DNA of 64,000 nucleotides from positions 9,424,001 to 9,488,000 of the forward strand of contig NC_060024.1 in assembly GCF_021134715.1 (NCBI RefSeq), given 5' to 3'. The notes under the pieces are model-generated. The model did not search any database and was not told the origin of the DNA. It worked only from the letters and a program-made list of their open reading frames with translations. The translations under genes were made by a program, and so were the position numbers. This stretch comes from Daphnia pulex (taxonomy: Eukaryota; Arthropoda; Branchiopoda; Diplostraca; Daphniidae). Shown in pieces: positions 1 through 13,817 of this stretch (the first letter of the stretch is position 1; each line of letters starts with the position of its first letter).

Positions 1-898
1 TCATCGAAAGTAAACGCGCGTTGAATGGGACGGACGCTTATCACCCAGGAGCGAGACTCTCTCATTCTTTCTCTCTTCTCCCTTCTTTTCTGACAGTCTA
101 GATGTGGGAGGAGGAGGAGGAGCAAATGGGCTGACGTAGATATGATGGCGGAGAGAGAGTCCCCCGTTGACGCCGGTATCCACGGCAAAACGACTGGGCT
201 CCTATTCGGCTCCTAGCGAGGGAAGGGAATGAGAAAAGGGGGGAAAACTGGAAATGCTGGCGTTGTTGGGAGGAACAACATCCATCTCTCTCTAGGCTCC
301 TACCGACGCCTTATATATATACTTGGCAATCGACCTCGCACAATGGTTATGTACGGACGCAAATCTAACTGCGTCATAGCCCTTTCATTTTTACTTCCCC
401 CCCCCCCTGGCTCTATAGCTGCGACACATGCATTTAAACACACCAATAACCCAGTAAACCAAGCAGCAGTACCCAGCTATTACTTGCACATAAAAATAAA
501 AAAAGAAGCTAGAGCTAGTAGTCATTTTCCGGTTTTTTAAACACCAACGAAGAAATAATCCGTTCCCAGCCAAAATTCAAATTTCGAAATGTAAAGGAAG
601 AAATACAGTAGCTCAACAACAAAAAAATGCATCGAATAGTATTTGTCGTGTTTTCTTCTAATTCCCTGGGAAAATATTTATCAGATAATTGCGCAGGGGA
701 TTTTCATTTTTTTTCTTCTTCCTCCATCTTCATCTGTGCGCGTAGAATGTATAAATCCCTTTCGTTTTATACTCGCGAGCCGAGATGACGTCAATAGCTT
801 CTTCCGTCGCCCCCGTCCGCTTTTCTCACACATATACACACACTCGACTCTCGACGAGGTTAGATATACAAAAGCCTGGAGATATGGAAAGTAATAAC

Positions 899-922
899 CA
901 GCAGCAGCAGCAGCAGCAGCAG
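899..922. repeat. (CAG)n microsatellite
   Basis: About eight uninterrupted CAG units in the bru3 intron. On the plus strand they encode a short Gln run in a spurious frame, so no coding role is claimed. Confidence 0.9.
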
Positions 923-2064
923 CGTCTATTTCGTTTAATAATGTCCTCAATTTCGAGCTCCTTCCTCGTATTCTTATCCGCGTCCTATCTCTGCATATCC
1001 TTCTCTTCTTCTATATAAGCTCGCGTTTTAAATCATTCAAATTTCGCGCTCGACAGTCTAGAAAAAAAAGGTGGAACGGAAGAACCGGGAATAAAAAAAG
1101 AAAAAAACTAAATCGAAAAAGAGACTCCTCCGCCAATCTTGTTTTGTTTTAAATATCCAAACAATCTGTTATAGTTATAAATATCTACTCTTTTGTTCAA
1201 ACAACCTCTTTGACTAACAAGCACTTTATTGTCTTGTTTTACCGGTGAAATGTAGACAACCCCCACGACTTTCCATCCGGCAAAAGCAAAAATATTAACG
1301 ACGACAAAAGTCGGCGATGCGGAGACAATCAGAGAAAAGACAAAAAAGAGTTGGCAAGTCAATTACCTACACTGTGGCGAATCACCAAGAGCGTAAACTT
1401 AGGGTCTTAGCTTCCCTCTTGGCCCTGTGTGACAACATCAAATGCAACTCGAATTCATTGAACTGCGCTAATCACGAAAATATAAGGCCCTACTCGCTTT
1501 GGTTGTTGGTGTATTATAAAAAGAGATCATTATAATACAGCGGGATGATGTGTTGTTGTAGAGCTCAATCATAAATGAGACTCATTTCTTTTGATTCTTT
1601 TGAAGAGGAAGAGACTATAAATATCGTTTTTATAACAGAGAATACAAGAGAGAGAACGAGTAGAGAAAACTACTCGAGTTGCAATCGATATTCGATTACA
1701 ACATCAGAGGGAGGGAGGGAGGATCGGGAGCCCGCCGAACTAATAATGTTTTAATCAACTTGCTCTTCTCACTCTGGCGTTCAAAGTCCAAGAGCTTTTA
1801 GCGTGTACACGAGACGTAGTCTGAGAGAAAAAGGTGGAGTAGGAGTCTATCTAGTAGTATAAAGCGTATAGTATAGTAGATATAGTACAAGTCCCCTTTA
1901 TCAATAGACAAAAAGGTTCTGCTAGTGAGGAGAGAAAGAGGGAAGGCCACGGGGTACAGCTACTCTCTGAGCGGCCGCCGTGTTTTATTCAGCGTCGCTC
2001 ACGCTACATGGCGTGCACCCGACACCTGTTGACACAAGATGGCGCTGGCATCGATCCTTTCCTC

Positions 2065-2082
2065 CCTCTCTCTCTCTCTCTC
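2065..2082. repeat. (CT)n microsatellite
   Basis: Pyrimidine dinucleotide run of about nine units in the bru3 intron. Confidence 0.85.
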
Positions 2083-2283
2083 TTCTCTTCTGTGTGTTTC
2101 CCATTTAAATAGTTAATGCGATTTCTCTCCCTCACTCACGTCTCTCCCGGGCACACACGCTTCCCCTTCCTCCGCCTCCCTATCTCTCCCGAAAAAAAAA
2201 AAACCCGACAGGCAAAAATGGTTTAGGAGGTCCTGTACAAGGGAATACATGGGGGAATATTGTGACGTGACAAAGAAACGCGC

Positions 2284-2320
2284 GTACTACTACTACTAGT
2301 AGTAGTGGTAGTAGTAGTAG
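2284..2320. repeat. (TAC)n-(TAG)n inverted triplet repeat
   Basis: Several TAC units are followed directly by TAG units. TAG-rich and CTA-rich strands are complementary, so the tract is nearly self-complementary and could fold into a hairpin on either strand. Confidence 0.8.
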
Positions 2321-2867
2321 ACGGCCGAGCTCTTTGTCGAATTGCCCGAGTGAGCAGAGACACAAAATAACGGGCGACAAAAGATGTCGGGAGTCACGAT
2401 AAACAATATGAAACGCACACGACACGCTCTGTGTACATATAGCCGTTATAACTCACGCAATGATGATCGACGACATCGAATCTCTGCCGAGAGATAAATG
2501 ATCAGCTGTTTTGGGGTGGGTTATGATCGCCGTCGTAAATGTTACAAGTTCGGGACTGTCACCGGGTCACGACCACAGACACACACACACACGCCAAACT
2601 CCGCCGACCAAGTTACGAAACTTCGCTGTTCACCCCACCACAATCACAGACACGTTTTCACGAACGAGATGGGCTGCGAGGGGGGAGGGTGGACGAAATC
2701 GGCTGCAGCACAGAACCCAAGTTGATGATGTGTACAACACGAAAGGCGTTGACAGCGAAACAAACGAGAACGAAAAGAAGAAGAGCCAAATACTCTAGGC
2801 GATGTGTCGGGACCAGGTTGCCAGAGCGTCGTCTGTGTCGCCAAATGAACGCCAAATGTACGTCAAA

Positions 2868-2914
2868 GTGTGTGTGTGTGTGTGTGTGTGTGTATCTGTT
2901 TGTGTGTGTGTGTG
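2868..2914. repeat. (GT)n microsatellite
   Basis: Two GT runs separated by a short interruption, followed by a purine/pyrimidine alternating stretch. A shorter AC run lies at 2577-2592. Confidence 0.9.
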
Positions 2915-4106
2915 CACGTTTAGATGGAGCGTCCACATAGGGATCCCTATATCGAACCAGGCCAACTCACGCTGTCGATAGGAGAGGAGGAAAACCGAAC
3001 GACGCTCAACGACGCCGTCCCCCCTTCTAAAAGGGACGCGGACGTTTTGCGCCGGCGCTGCTATTTTACTGTAATAAACGTGCAGAGGTGGGAGGGGAGG
3101 TGGCCGCCATGCTTGATGGGTATAATATACCCAACATTAAAAAAGAAAGAAACAAAAAACAACAACCGAGCGGGGGCACTGTCTGCGTGAGTGCGTGTTT
3201 TCTCTCATATTAACGTGATTCGCCGTGTTTCGGCGAACTGGCGGCGCTCCGGTCGACCTACGACTCGGCGAACGATGACGTGCGACACAACAAACAACAA
3301 ACAACGACGACGACGACACGCTCGTGACGTCAGTCAATTCCGCCGACCATAACCGGAAAATGTGAGACGATTCCATCGAAGAAAGAAAGAGAAAATGGAT
3401 TCGTCTTAATTATAAAAGAAGAAAAATCTACTCGTCGTTCAATCACGACATTCCAATGGGAAAAAATTCATTTAAGAGGACTCCATAAATCTCTCGCGTT
3501 TTTCGTTGGAATATCTCTCACATCGTTGATGAAAAGTAGATGGACATTTTTGGGTTATTTCCGCTTTAATAACCGCCCGCAGCCAAGAGGAGGAAACATG
3601 TGTCTCGCATCCATTAATTAACTATTAAGGATATTCATAATGACACACGATATTGGTGGTTGGGGGGGGGGAAGACGCCATGTCATGATTAGACTGCCAT
3701 CAATCTATCTCGTCTTGACGTTTTTCGGGAGCGATTTGATTGGACGTCAAGTCCAATCGGAGCCAATCAGGGACCCTCAAAAGTGAAACTCAACTCGTTG
3801 CAGACTATAGAAAAGCCAAAGTCAAACAATAAGAAGCCCCGGCCACGTCCCTACCGAACATAATCAAACTCTCCCCCCGGAAACCGTACACAATCTTGTG
3901 TGCACATGTTTATATTATTATAAATATTGTGAAGAGATTGTAGTCGACGTCGTCAATGTCAAAATGACCTCCATTAAAATATAAACAAGATATCGTTTCA
4001 CTTAGTCTGACGTAATCCAGCAGCGTTCAATTACCTCGTTACATAAGACCTCGTTCATCATAATCACAACAGGTGAAGCTCGGTAGAATTCAAATTTGGC
4101 GCGTAC

Positions 4107-4632
4107 CTTTGTGCATGCCGGTCAGCTTGTCTTTGAGCACGGTGAGTTCGTAGATTTTGCCGAATTCCTCGAACATTGGGCGTAGATCAGCTTCCTCCAG
4201 ATTGCGTGGAATCTGGCCGACAAACAGTTTGATGGCTTCGGCGTCTTTGGGTTGTTGTTGTTGTTGTTGTTGCTGAGTCGCTGGAGGAGCCGTTGGGTGT
4301 TGGATCAAGCCACTGTTGTTGTTGACGCCGTTCGGGTTGGCCGACAACCACTGTTGTTGCTGCTGTTGCTGGTGGTGGTGATGTTGAAGGGCGAGATTGA
4401 TGGCCTGCTGCTGCTGGTTGGCCAACATGTTGGCCGTGGCTTGGTTCATCATCCCGTGCTGCTGCTGTTGCTGGTAATGATTCTGGTGATGTTGTTGATT
4501 GGCTTGCTGATGAGCGTGATGATGATGATGATGTTGTTGTTGCTGGTGGTGATGGTAGGGCGACATTCCGTTCTCCAAGTGCCCACCACCTGCGTTCCCG
4601 TAAGAGTTAGTCATCACCTCCGTGATCAACAT
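4107..4632 (-). CDS. bru3: CELF/Bruno-type RNA-binding protein, first coding exon (partial)
   Basis: RNA-binding protein of the CELF family, which controls splicing, mRNA stability and translation. The exon encodes 175 residues. A low-complexity N-terminus has long Gln and His runs (about residues 20-125). The start of RRM1 follows, with RNP2 LFVGQI near residue 136 and [19 protein letters not shown] at the end. This matches the CELF3-6/bru3 branch better than CELF1/2, which has a different stretch after the RNP2 motif. The ATG at 4632 (MLITEV) is the first in frame; an upstream in-frame stop lies near 4725, and a second ATG (MTNSYG) is six codons later. The donor is AAAG|GTACGC at 4106, phase 1. 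RNP1 and the remaining RRMs must lie beyond position 1, so the intron exceeds 4.1 kb. The family is certain from the sequence; the bru3 orthology is inferred from half an RRM. Confidence 0.85.
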
Positions 4633-7600
4633 GGCTACCGCCTTAGCGTGTCGACTCTCACTAGTGGCCGCCAGGTTACGACCGAGGATCACAATCGATG
4701 AACAAACAAAGGAAATATGATTTCAAGGAAGTTTGGACAAATTTCCTGGAATTTCACTCGGATCAATTTAATTTCTCCGTGTCGTCAACAGCAACCGAAG
4801 GAGCGAAAAATAACCGAAACGGAACACGAAACGAAATGATCGTGGAACAAAACTGTCGCCACCATCAATCCAAGATGTCGGCAGCAGTACCACGATGGAA
4901 TCGATCACTTTATTGGGGGGGGGTTCAACAGTTTGCGTGAGTCACGCGCACAAAATCGTCGTATAATTTCACACAATAAAAATTTTGAGCGGCGAATTTT
5001 TGGCGACGACGACACTGAGACACAGAAATACGACGAAACAGAAGACGAACTGACACACACAACAAATGACGTCTACTACCTCTTCCGAATACGTATGAAA
5101 GCGTATTGACGTGGTTGCTGGAACGAGCGACGTCGAAGAGGGTTGGAAAGTCCCACCCCCGCTGGAGGAAGAGAGAGAAAAAGTCCCTTTTACATTTTCC
5201 CTTTTTTTGCACCCTCCTCCCTCTCTCTATAGTTCCACCCTCCTTCATTTTCGAGTGGGGTGTATAGGAGGAGGTCCAATCTTATTTCACCCTCTCTCTC
5301 TCTGTTCCACCCTCTTTTGATTCCACCATTTTCCCTTTTACTTCCCTTTTCATCCGTCCCTTTTCGACCACTCGTTCCGAAATGATTCATCCTCACCCCA
5401 CTCTCTCTTATCCCCACACCATCCTCCCTTAACTACAACCCCCCGTGTGTGTGTGTGTTGTCTGTGTGTGTGCACTTGCATGGCCGCGTTCAATCCGCCC
5501 AGAGCTTTCCCTTACGCAACGCACACGTAGAGTTCCTTCCAGTCGGCAGGATTTTCTTCTTTTCTCTCCCCTCGTCGTCGGGGGGTGAAAGAATAAGAAA
5601 AAAAGGAGGGAATAAATAAATATAGGACTTGCATTTGTGTTGGGGATCACAAGCAGCATCCCATTGGCCGGCAACAGAGTGTCGTATATGTATAGCGTGT
5701 GTATACTCGATGCACGGACACGAAGCTGACTCATATTTACCTATTCGTTTTTTTTGTTTTTCCCGCCTACCAATTTTTATTTCAAAATGGGTGGAAAATC
5801 GATGATAACCTTGACAACTGCGTATAGCGTGGTTCCAGTTGTTTGTCAATAATTCTAGTCGGCTTCTAGAGTGCGGACTTTGACGTTCTTGTCGTTTTTC
5901 CTCTCTAATGGATTCGAGCTTGTCTCCTGACACATTGATGAAGAGAATGCTCTGATTTATTCATCAGACTCTGAGAAATAGAAAGAAAAAAAGCTTTTGG
6001 CTCCTGGCTCCTAACTCCCCCCCCCCTTCGTGTCGCAGGGAGATCGCAGTAGTTTCGTCCGGTTCTTTATATATTTCATTCCGGATTTTTTCTATTGTCC
6101 CAACTACTAGTGTACATAGATGCATAATACGCTGGCCGAAAAAATCCCCGGCAACCACCGACTATAGCAGTCGCTGGGGCTGTCAGTCTTGTCTAACTCA
6201 GCTCCATCACCGGTTTGTCCCCCCCATTCACTCCCCTAGTAGTGGAATAAATATATATATCTGTAGATTGCCCAGATGTTATATGCTTGTCTGTCTATGA
6301 CAGGCCTTATGATGATACCCCCCCACCAATCCCCAGTTCATACATTTATTTATTACGCGGATGGAGAGAGACTCTTTACTCTGCGTACAACATTCACGTA
6401 ATACGAATTGTACTTATACACAAAAGAGTAGGGGGAAAAAACGAAGCCAAAGTCCAATCACACTGACCATCAAGCACATGACCCAACCGACTTATAATCG
6501 CCGCAACTCTTATACTATATATACGTGGGCTCTTGGAAGCTGGAACACATCGAGTCGAGTGAAACGGAACAAAAGCATCCGACAAGAATCTCGTGGGAAA
6601 TTGAGAGCTCGCCAGAAATGAGTCGCTCCGCTGGAAGACAAACAAAATGCAAGAGAGACTAGAGAGAGTAGAACTGGGGGATATGATGAAACCTCACAAA
6701 ATTGTTTGAAAGCGAAAACCCCCTTCCTAGTTCTCCCCTTTTTTGACAGAGAAAACAAGGACAAAACAGACGACGACGAGGATGTAGAAGAGTATGTGTG
6801 ATAGAAACAATAGAATCTATTCCGCATCCGGCATCATTAAAAAAGTCCAAAAGAGATCCATACAACGAGTATATAACTACGATAGAAGTTTGTAGTTGGC
6901 GGGGTTCGACTTCGCTGAGAGATATGATTTCAATCGAAATCATTTCACAAAAATGAACCCCCCTTCCCTACATATTCCCCCCCATTATTATTAGGTGGAT
7001 GTATTATATTTGAGATATATACGTGATGCGGAGGAGAGAGAAGAGACTTGGAAAGAGATAAGTTGGTGCATTGGCGCATTCATGTGGAACAAGAGTTGAT
7101 TAACACCGCCATCATCCGAGTCGGGGTACTATACTGCACACACATGTATAGTCGCGGTACACATACACAGTTTTCCCTCCTATATATCTCGACAAGGAAA
7201 TATAGAGACAGCTGATACCGCCAATGGGAATACACAGCAACTCTCATCGACCATGACTGCTGTAGTTGCAACAGCTCCGCTCCTGGTTAAAGTGCCTTAC
7301 CGTGTCGAGACTTTTCTTTTTTTTTTCTCCGTGTCGCACAAGTCTCCGCAGAGAGATGATAGAAGAAAGAAAAAGCAAAGTTTTTTGGAAAGTTTTCTTT
7401 TTTTTTAAATCAGGGTGTAAATGAATCATTTTGATTGTGCGAGGGGCGACCAAAAAGGAAAAATTCAAATTCAAATTATTTTAGCGCCAAAAAGTCAGAA
7501 CTCTTACGGAGAGTGAATTTAATCAATTAAGTCAGCCCGGGATAATTTTTCTTTTTTTTCATCTTTTTTTAAAAAAATTAGAAAAACGCGCCTAATTGAT

Positions 7601-9052
7601 CCCGCCATGTTCCAGTGTCCCCCCCATTTTACGAGCGTCTATGCACACATTTACTGGTAGTACACATGACGGGGTTTTTGTCTATGTAGCGTGCGACACG
7701 CGATAGCAACTACACTACAACTAGACTCTCTCGTTGCTTCCTTCTTTTATGTATTCTCCCGACTCTGTGCACAATATCTTTCGGCTGCTGCTGGTGGTGG
7801 TATTAGCATTTCCAAGAATTGTCCGTTAGGCGCTAGACCCAACTCGGCTGTCGTCACATTTGCATCATTCACTAGCAGCGCTGGGATATCTATCGATGGG
7901 CTGGGTCGCCAGTGCTGCCACTGACAAGATGTCGCGCCGCAGAAATGCGCCTTGTCACCCGCACACTTTTCAGGGGAATGACTTCACATTCACAATGAAT
8001 TCGTCCCCCTTCACCCTTTTAAACTGTACACGAACGTACATATAAATGTGTGCTCTGTATACATCAAGCCCGGCAGTTGATGTGTGTGTGTGTAACAGCG
8101 CCATTTCAAGGAGCACCCGCCAGCGCTATTATACATACATATACACACACTGTGTGTACGGGGTGCACAATGGCACTTATATACTAACGCGGTGACAATG
8201 TTTGCAGCTGTCGTTCCGAGGCCCCGAATAATAATCAAAGCCCATTTGAGAAAATCTCAAACGTTTGGGATGAACCGACTAGATGTACACGGGGAGAGTG
8301 TCGGATCCGGCTAAACAGTTCAACAACTAAACAACGAGAAATAAAAAAAGATGCTGCGGATGCTTATTTAACTTTTTTTTTTGCCATTCGATGCAACAAT
8401 AAATTCGGTTCGCCATATGGAAGAGCTGCACACATTTCCAATTTCCCCCTTCTCTTGGTTGCTTTAAACCCTCATTTGAATTCCGGTTTTTCCCTGTAAC
8501 ATCAACTATTTACGACGAGCTAGTTTGACTACCCACCCTACCCTCTCTCACTGTACGACACGTTACACCACGTCACCCCCTGTTGTATATATGGAGAAAA
8601 AAAACCCTAGTTTCCGATGTTGTTGTTGTTGTGATGGTTGTCATTGTTGAACCGTTTGGGAGACCCCTCCCTATCTGGAAATGTGCGATGACCTCAATTT
8701 TGTACAATGTGTACACTGTGTCTTTTTTTTCTTCTTCTGTCAAAGGGAAAGAGGAATTATTAGTGAGAAATATTTTCAGTCGAAAACAAGAAATTCATTT
8801 CAGAAAGTATTTTTTTTTTTTCAATCAACAATCGCATGTACACTAATTAAATTATGTTTCAATAGGTACACAATTTGAACCGACTATGAAATAATAATCA
8901 AACAAAAATTTAATTTAATGTTTTTTTGTTGGCCAGTGTGTTTTTAGCTGTAAGAATTATTATTATTTTCATTCCCTGGCCAGTCCAGTCGAAAAAAAAA
9001 TTCCCCTATTTCATTTGTCAACTACTAGCCCCACTTACGTCATGAAACACAA
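4633..9052. other. Intergenic region between bru3 and aralar
   Basis: It must hold the 5' UTR and promoter of the bru3 transcript near 4633-5000 and the 3' UTR of aralar near 8900-9052. I could not define a promoter. The rest is low complexity: pyrimidine-rich tracts at 5200-5420, GT runs at 5445-5472, and C or T homopolymers. Possible ATTAAA polyadenylation signals for aralar, read on the minus strand, occur at 8909-8919. Open frames here have biased composition and no splice context, so no gene is claimed. Confidence 0.55.
5445..5472. repeat. (GT)n microsatellite
   Basis: GT-rich dinucleotide run with a TTGTCT interruption, in the bru3-aralar intergenic region. Confidence 0.85.
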
Positions 9053-12000
9053 TCAAGGAGACGGTGAGGTGGGCATCACAATGCTGCCGGCTCTGAACTT
9101 TGGTAAGAAGAGACCAAACTTTGATTCCATTCCGGCGAAAATAGGCAGGGCCAACTGGTAACCGCCAATGTGGTCGGCGGGGACTTTCTGGACGGCCAGA
9201 GGCTCGACCTTGTCAACGTGTGATCCAGTCGGACGGCTGCAATTACATAACCCAAAAAGAAAAAAACAAAAGAGAAACAAAATCGATGTTACATCAATTG
9301 ATCGTAAAGTGCAGCGACTATGTGAGACACACGTACTTTCCGCCAAAGTCGACGTCAAAGAAACGCTGGAGCAGCTCGTAAGTGACTAAAGTGACACCGA
9401 ACTGAGGCGAACTGCGCAATACACGGGCTGTAGATAGAAAACAAAACAATAAAAAAGGAAAATTAAGCAAACACCAATATGCGATGACGTGTGGAATAGA
9501 TCGAAATCTACGGAAATGTTTCCATCGATTCACCGTCGGTAAAAGACATCAAAGATTAACAAACACAGACCCGAGGGGAGAGCAGAGAAAGAGATATTGA
9601 TTGTAACCACCCTCTGGCATTACATGTTTAAATGAAACTCATCAAGAGGCAGATCACCCCCCTCCTATTACTACCACGACTACTACGACTACAACCACCC
9701 CGCGGATACTATTTCTTATACTACCCCCTACCGAAATGTCACAGCCGGTCGAAAAGTCTTTCATTATTAAATATGACGCATACAGTTGCCCGGGGTATCA
9801 ATATGGATGGCCGTCTGTGCGTGGCTTTCGATCAGCCGGATGTGAAAGAAGAGAACAACTCTCATTCCCTTTTTTATTTCGGAATGGCATTCGACGGCGC
9901 AGTCTGTGTGTGGCCTGTTTCTGATCTGTACAGCACGAAACGGGATGAAAGAAAATCAACGACGCCAAACTCATCACGTTCCTTGTGTGTGTCCCCAAGT
10001 TTCGGTAGTTGGGCGACATGTCGCCAGGGCAAGTAAACAAGAAAACTGGACAAAAGCCTTTCCATCTCTTTCTTTCTTTCTACCCCACGTCCAGTTGGAT
10101 TCTTTTTTTTTTTTTTATCCACAACATCGAGCCGCACCCTGCCCGGTTTCTGGTCCAATCCATTTGCAGAACTTGGGTCTCTCTGGCTGGCAGACGGATC
10201 GGTTCGACATACAGCCAGGATCCGACATCAAAAGCTTTTTGGGCTTTCTCTCAAAAAGCTCGTCTCCCACTTTGCTCTCATTCACGTTGCCTAGGTTTCA
10301 CCAGCCCAGCCCAGCAGCAGCAGCAGCAGCAGCCGAATCGGAGCAAACACAAACACAGACGCCGACTATTTTCTCTTGGAAAGTACGGCGACCTCTTGTC
10401 GTCTCTACTTGACTTCGGGACGACTAAACTCAGTCGGCAAACAATTCCGCCCCAAGTTCCTCTCCTATATGTCGGACGCCATCACGAGACATTTCAAAAC
10501 GGGAAAGTCAAATCAATCAACTAAATAAATACGCCAAAACGTCATCTCAATGAGGAACAATAAGTTGTACGAATTGACGGCGCTATTTTTATACTGCGTC
10601 CCAATTGTTTAAATCAATATTTGATAGTCACATCCGCGCCAGGCGACGACTGAGGGGATAAAAAGATTTTGATTTTTCTTTCCCTTTTTTATTTTTAAAA
10701 AAAGGAGAGAAAATTTCAATTCACTGCTGCTGCTGTGCTGGTAATATGATCAAAGTAACGAACCCGCCTGGAGATATTCATAATCAAATCCCCCTCAACC
10801 TTCCCCTCCATCTCTTCGGAATCCTACCAGCTGTCCTGCGCTTTGTGCAGTCATAGCTGCAACTACTCGCCCGACTTGTTTTTTTTTTCGTTTTCATTTT
10901 TATAATGCGCCCCTAAAATATAGCTAGTTACATGAAAAGAAAAATGAGAGAAAGCTTCAAAGAATAGCACCACATATTCATCTGTCACATGGGGCCATGT
11001 GTTCAACGGTCTTTCCCGCCCGGAGTTGCGGACCATAAAAGCATCGCAGACGAACCCTTTAGGGTCGAGGTTAAAGATGCAAGTTCTGAGAACGGACAGA
11101 GAATCAACCGAGCAAAAAGGCGTCTCGGAATGGAAATGGCAAATACTACTACGACTCTACTACGGTACTATACCTCCAGCTCCTTTCCAGAAAGCGCGTC
11201 CTCCTTCTTCGGCCCAAATTTTACGAGCTGCATCGATGACGCCAGTGTAGGTCGTCTGCCCTTTGCGTGCCACTACCTGCAAAAATTCAATAAAACGAAA
11301 CGAAAAATGAAATCGGTTGGCAGGTTTACGGAGCAACAGGCAACAAACGGAACACGGAATCCCAAATTTCACGGCAGCAAAGAGACGGAATAATCGATAG
11401 CGATCGATATTGCTGCCGCTCCCAACTTCCAGCTTCCGTGGGCTGGGTGTGACTCGCTATATAGTCAAGCCCTGTATTGACTTGTGATCAAGAGTTTGTC
11501 GAGAGTCAACCAGCGACAGAGACTTAACTCGATCCAGCCCCCAGTCTTTTCTCATATATACATTCCCGGAAATTCTATTCTCCGTCCATTCACTCACGCC
11601 TACACGAGAGAGTCGCGAAAAGGGGGAGGCAAAAGTGAGACAAGTCACAGAGGAATTAGACTTTGAATGAGGAGACATTTTGGCTTGAGAAAAGTTGGCT
11701 GGCATTTCATTTGCATAAGAATGGCGAATTAGCCGAGCGACGTCAGACTGCCAGTGAACATTGGCAAACTAAAAGAAGAAGAGAGAAAAGAGACACGGTG
11801 GGAAGAGTTAAACATTCTCACGATGCATCCGGCAGCAAAGACTTTGGGGGCCTCCCAAAAGACTTATATAATTACGGCGCATTCATCAATGAAAAGAACG
11901 CAGCAATTTGGGAAATATTTACTCTCCTCGCATGTATTAGCGACCGTGCAGAAAATTGAAACTCCATTTTTTGTTTCTTCACAAATCCCCTTCCCCCTTC

Positions 12001-13783
12001 TATTCGTCTGAATGTACACTTTGATAACGAAAAAAGAGTTCTCATCAAACTAACGGACATTTTTCTTTTTACTTTAGATGGAAAGATAGAGAGAGAAAAG
12101 AGATTGGCAAAGGGGTGGTAGGAGTAGAGAGAGAGCCAGAGTGGGCCCCTTACAAACCGAAACCCAGGCTGCGCGCTCTCCGGCGATGTCGAAACATTGA
12201 ACTAATGAATTCATTATTCAGCAGAGTGAAAAAGGAACAAGAGCACGGGCGGTGGTGGCGGCGTGCGCTCAAGGGTTCAACAACCTCCAGTCCGTATTAA
12301 AAAATATCCCCTACTTTTCAATTAACGAACCCCCTTCTTCTTCTTTTCTCTCTCTTTATCCCTGGACAATGAGACTATGTACTAGATAGGGGAGACGAGG
12401 GGTGAGAAAAGTGGATGTGAAACTGTACCCCATACCCCCCACTTCTTCATATTACATGCTTTTCTGTTTGGGAAAACAAAACAGAAATAAAATCGATTTT
12501 ACGGGGCTAAGTAAACGAATAGAATTTATCTTTTTTTTTAAAGGGGCTTTCTGCCTACGGACTCGTTGGCATTTAACTCTTACCTGGAGTCGAGTTTTGA
12601 TGACGTCAGCTGGCGTAACGAGTGAAGCGGCAGGAATTCCGGCAATGGCGCCGGAGACGAGCAATGAGAGCGGTGAATTGTAGCCATTCTCATCGGCCAT
12701 TGCAGCTTTCGTGTGGGCGTAAGCCGGGAAATAAATAGCGCTGAATGGGATATCTCGTAATGCACAGGCCCTGGCACCCTAGGAGAAAAGAAGTAAATCA
12801 ATATTATATAAAGACATAAAGATATCAATGAAAATAATAAAATAGAGAAGCGCATGGGAGAAAAAAAAAACAAAAAGAATTGAGGGGGGTTTCCGTTAGC
12901 AATCCGCTGGATTCAAGTCGTCCCACGACGCCTGACGTATTTCTAGTATTCCTGCGCTAGGAGGGAACCCACTCATCTAGCTTCTTGAAATGGCGCCACG
13001 GTTTCGCCATCAACGAGGACGCCTAGAGACTTGGCTTTCAAGGGCCACACGATGAAAATATCTTCTTTTGTTTTCTTCTCACGTGAAATAAAACTAGAGT
13101 CGTTGCGCCCTACAAATAAATGAAAAATACGAAAAGAAAAGAAGAGAGAGGAGGAAGGAAAAGAACAAAAGAAAGTGCTGCATCGTTCCTTTTTTCCTCT
13201 CAAAAAACCCCTCCCCCACCCCTCCTCATGCCGTACTCTTATTATACTATGGGGGGACATTGTGCCCTAATGGCGCTCCTTCTAGAGTTTCCAGCGAGTG
13301 ACAGGTTCCCGTCCATCTACGTACGATTGAGAATACTGTTTCGGCCGTCTGTGCGTGAGTTACGGAACGCGCACACAAAGACGATATAGCGGCGGCGGCG
13401 GCGGCGGGGAGGATCTTATCGATCCTGCCGAATTTCAATCTGATCCCATCAACGGGTCGACGCTTACAAAGGTGCACAAATAGACGCCGAGAAACGACGA
13501 CGTCGAGAGGCAGCGTGCGAAGGGAATCGATTCAGCTGAGGCGGCAGCAAAGAGAATTCGATTTGTTCCCCACCCCCAACCATGCACACACATACACTCA
13601 CGCGAACCAGCGTGAACCCCCCACCTTTTCCTCTTCTCAATCCCAAAATTCTCCCGTTTCCCACTCCCGCTGATTTTCAATCACTGAGATTGCATCGTTC
13701 TCCCCCCCCCCACCTCCTCCCATTCGCATGTTCTATCCGGGTTCCATTCCAGTATCATTTTTCTGTAGAGCCCACACTTTATT

Positions 13784-13817
<34 letters not shown>

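Larger units (their letters stand above)
1..4106 (-). other. Intron of the bru3-like gene (runs off the left edge)
   Basis: More than 4 kb with no coding exon that I can support. It is rich in simple repeats: CAG near 899-922, CT near 2065-2082, a TAC/TAG hairpin at 2284-2320, AC near 2577-2592, and GT near 2868-2914. The block at about 2900-3350 is more CpG-rich and contains a Kozak-like ATG on the plus strand at 3109, but its frame closes after 34 codons. Long introns are usual for CELF genes. Confidence 0.6.

Noticed and set aside
3103..3210. Plus-strand GCCGCCATG with a strong GTGAGT donor downstream
   Set aside because: The frame is only 34 codons, low-complexity Lys/Gln, with no plausible downstream exon on that strand; kept only as a remark.
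4252..4701. 149-codon plus-strand frame rich in Leu and Val
   Set aside because: Antisense shadow of the Gln/His-rich bru3 exon.
5190..5933. Several overlapping frames on both strands
   Set aside because: Pyrimidine/purine-biased simple sequence without splice signals or family-like content.
10009..10524. A 171-codon plus-strand open frame with a Gln run, plus an overlapping 168-codon frame
   Set aside because: Both lie in an aralar intron, overlap each other in different frames, show no family-like sequence and owe their length to an AGC repeat and pyrimidine tracts.
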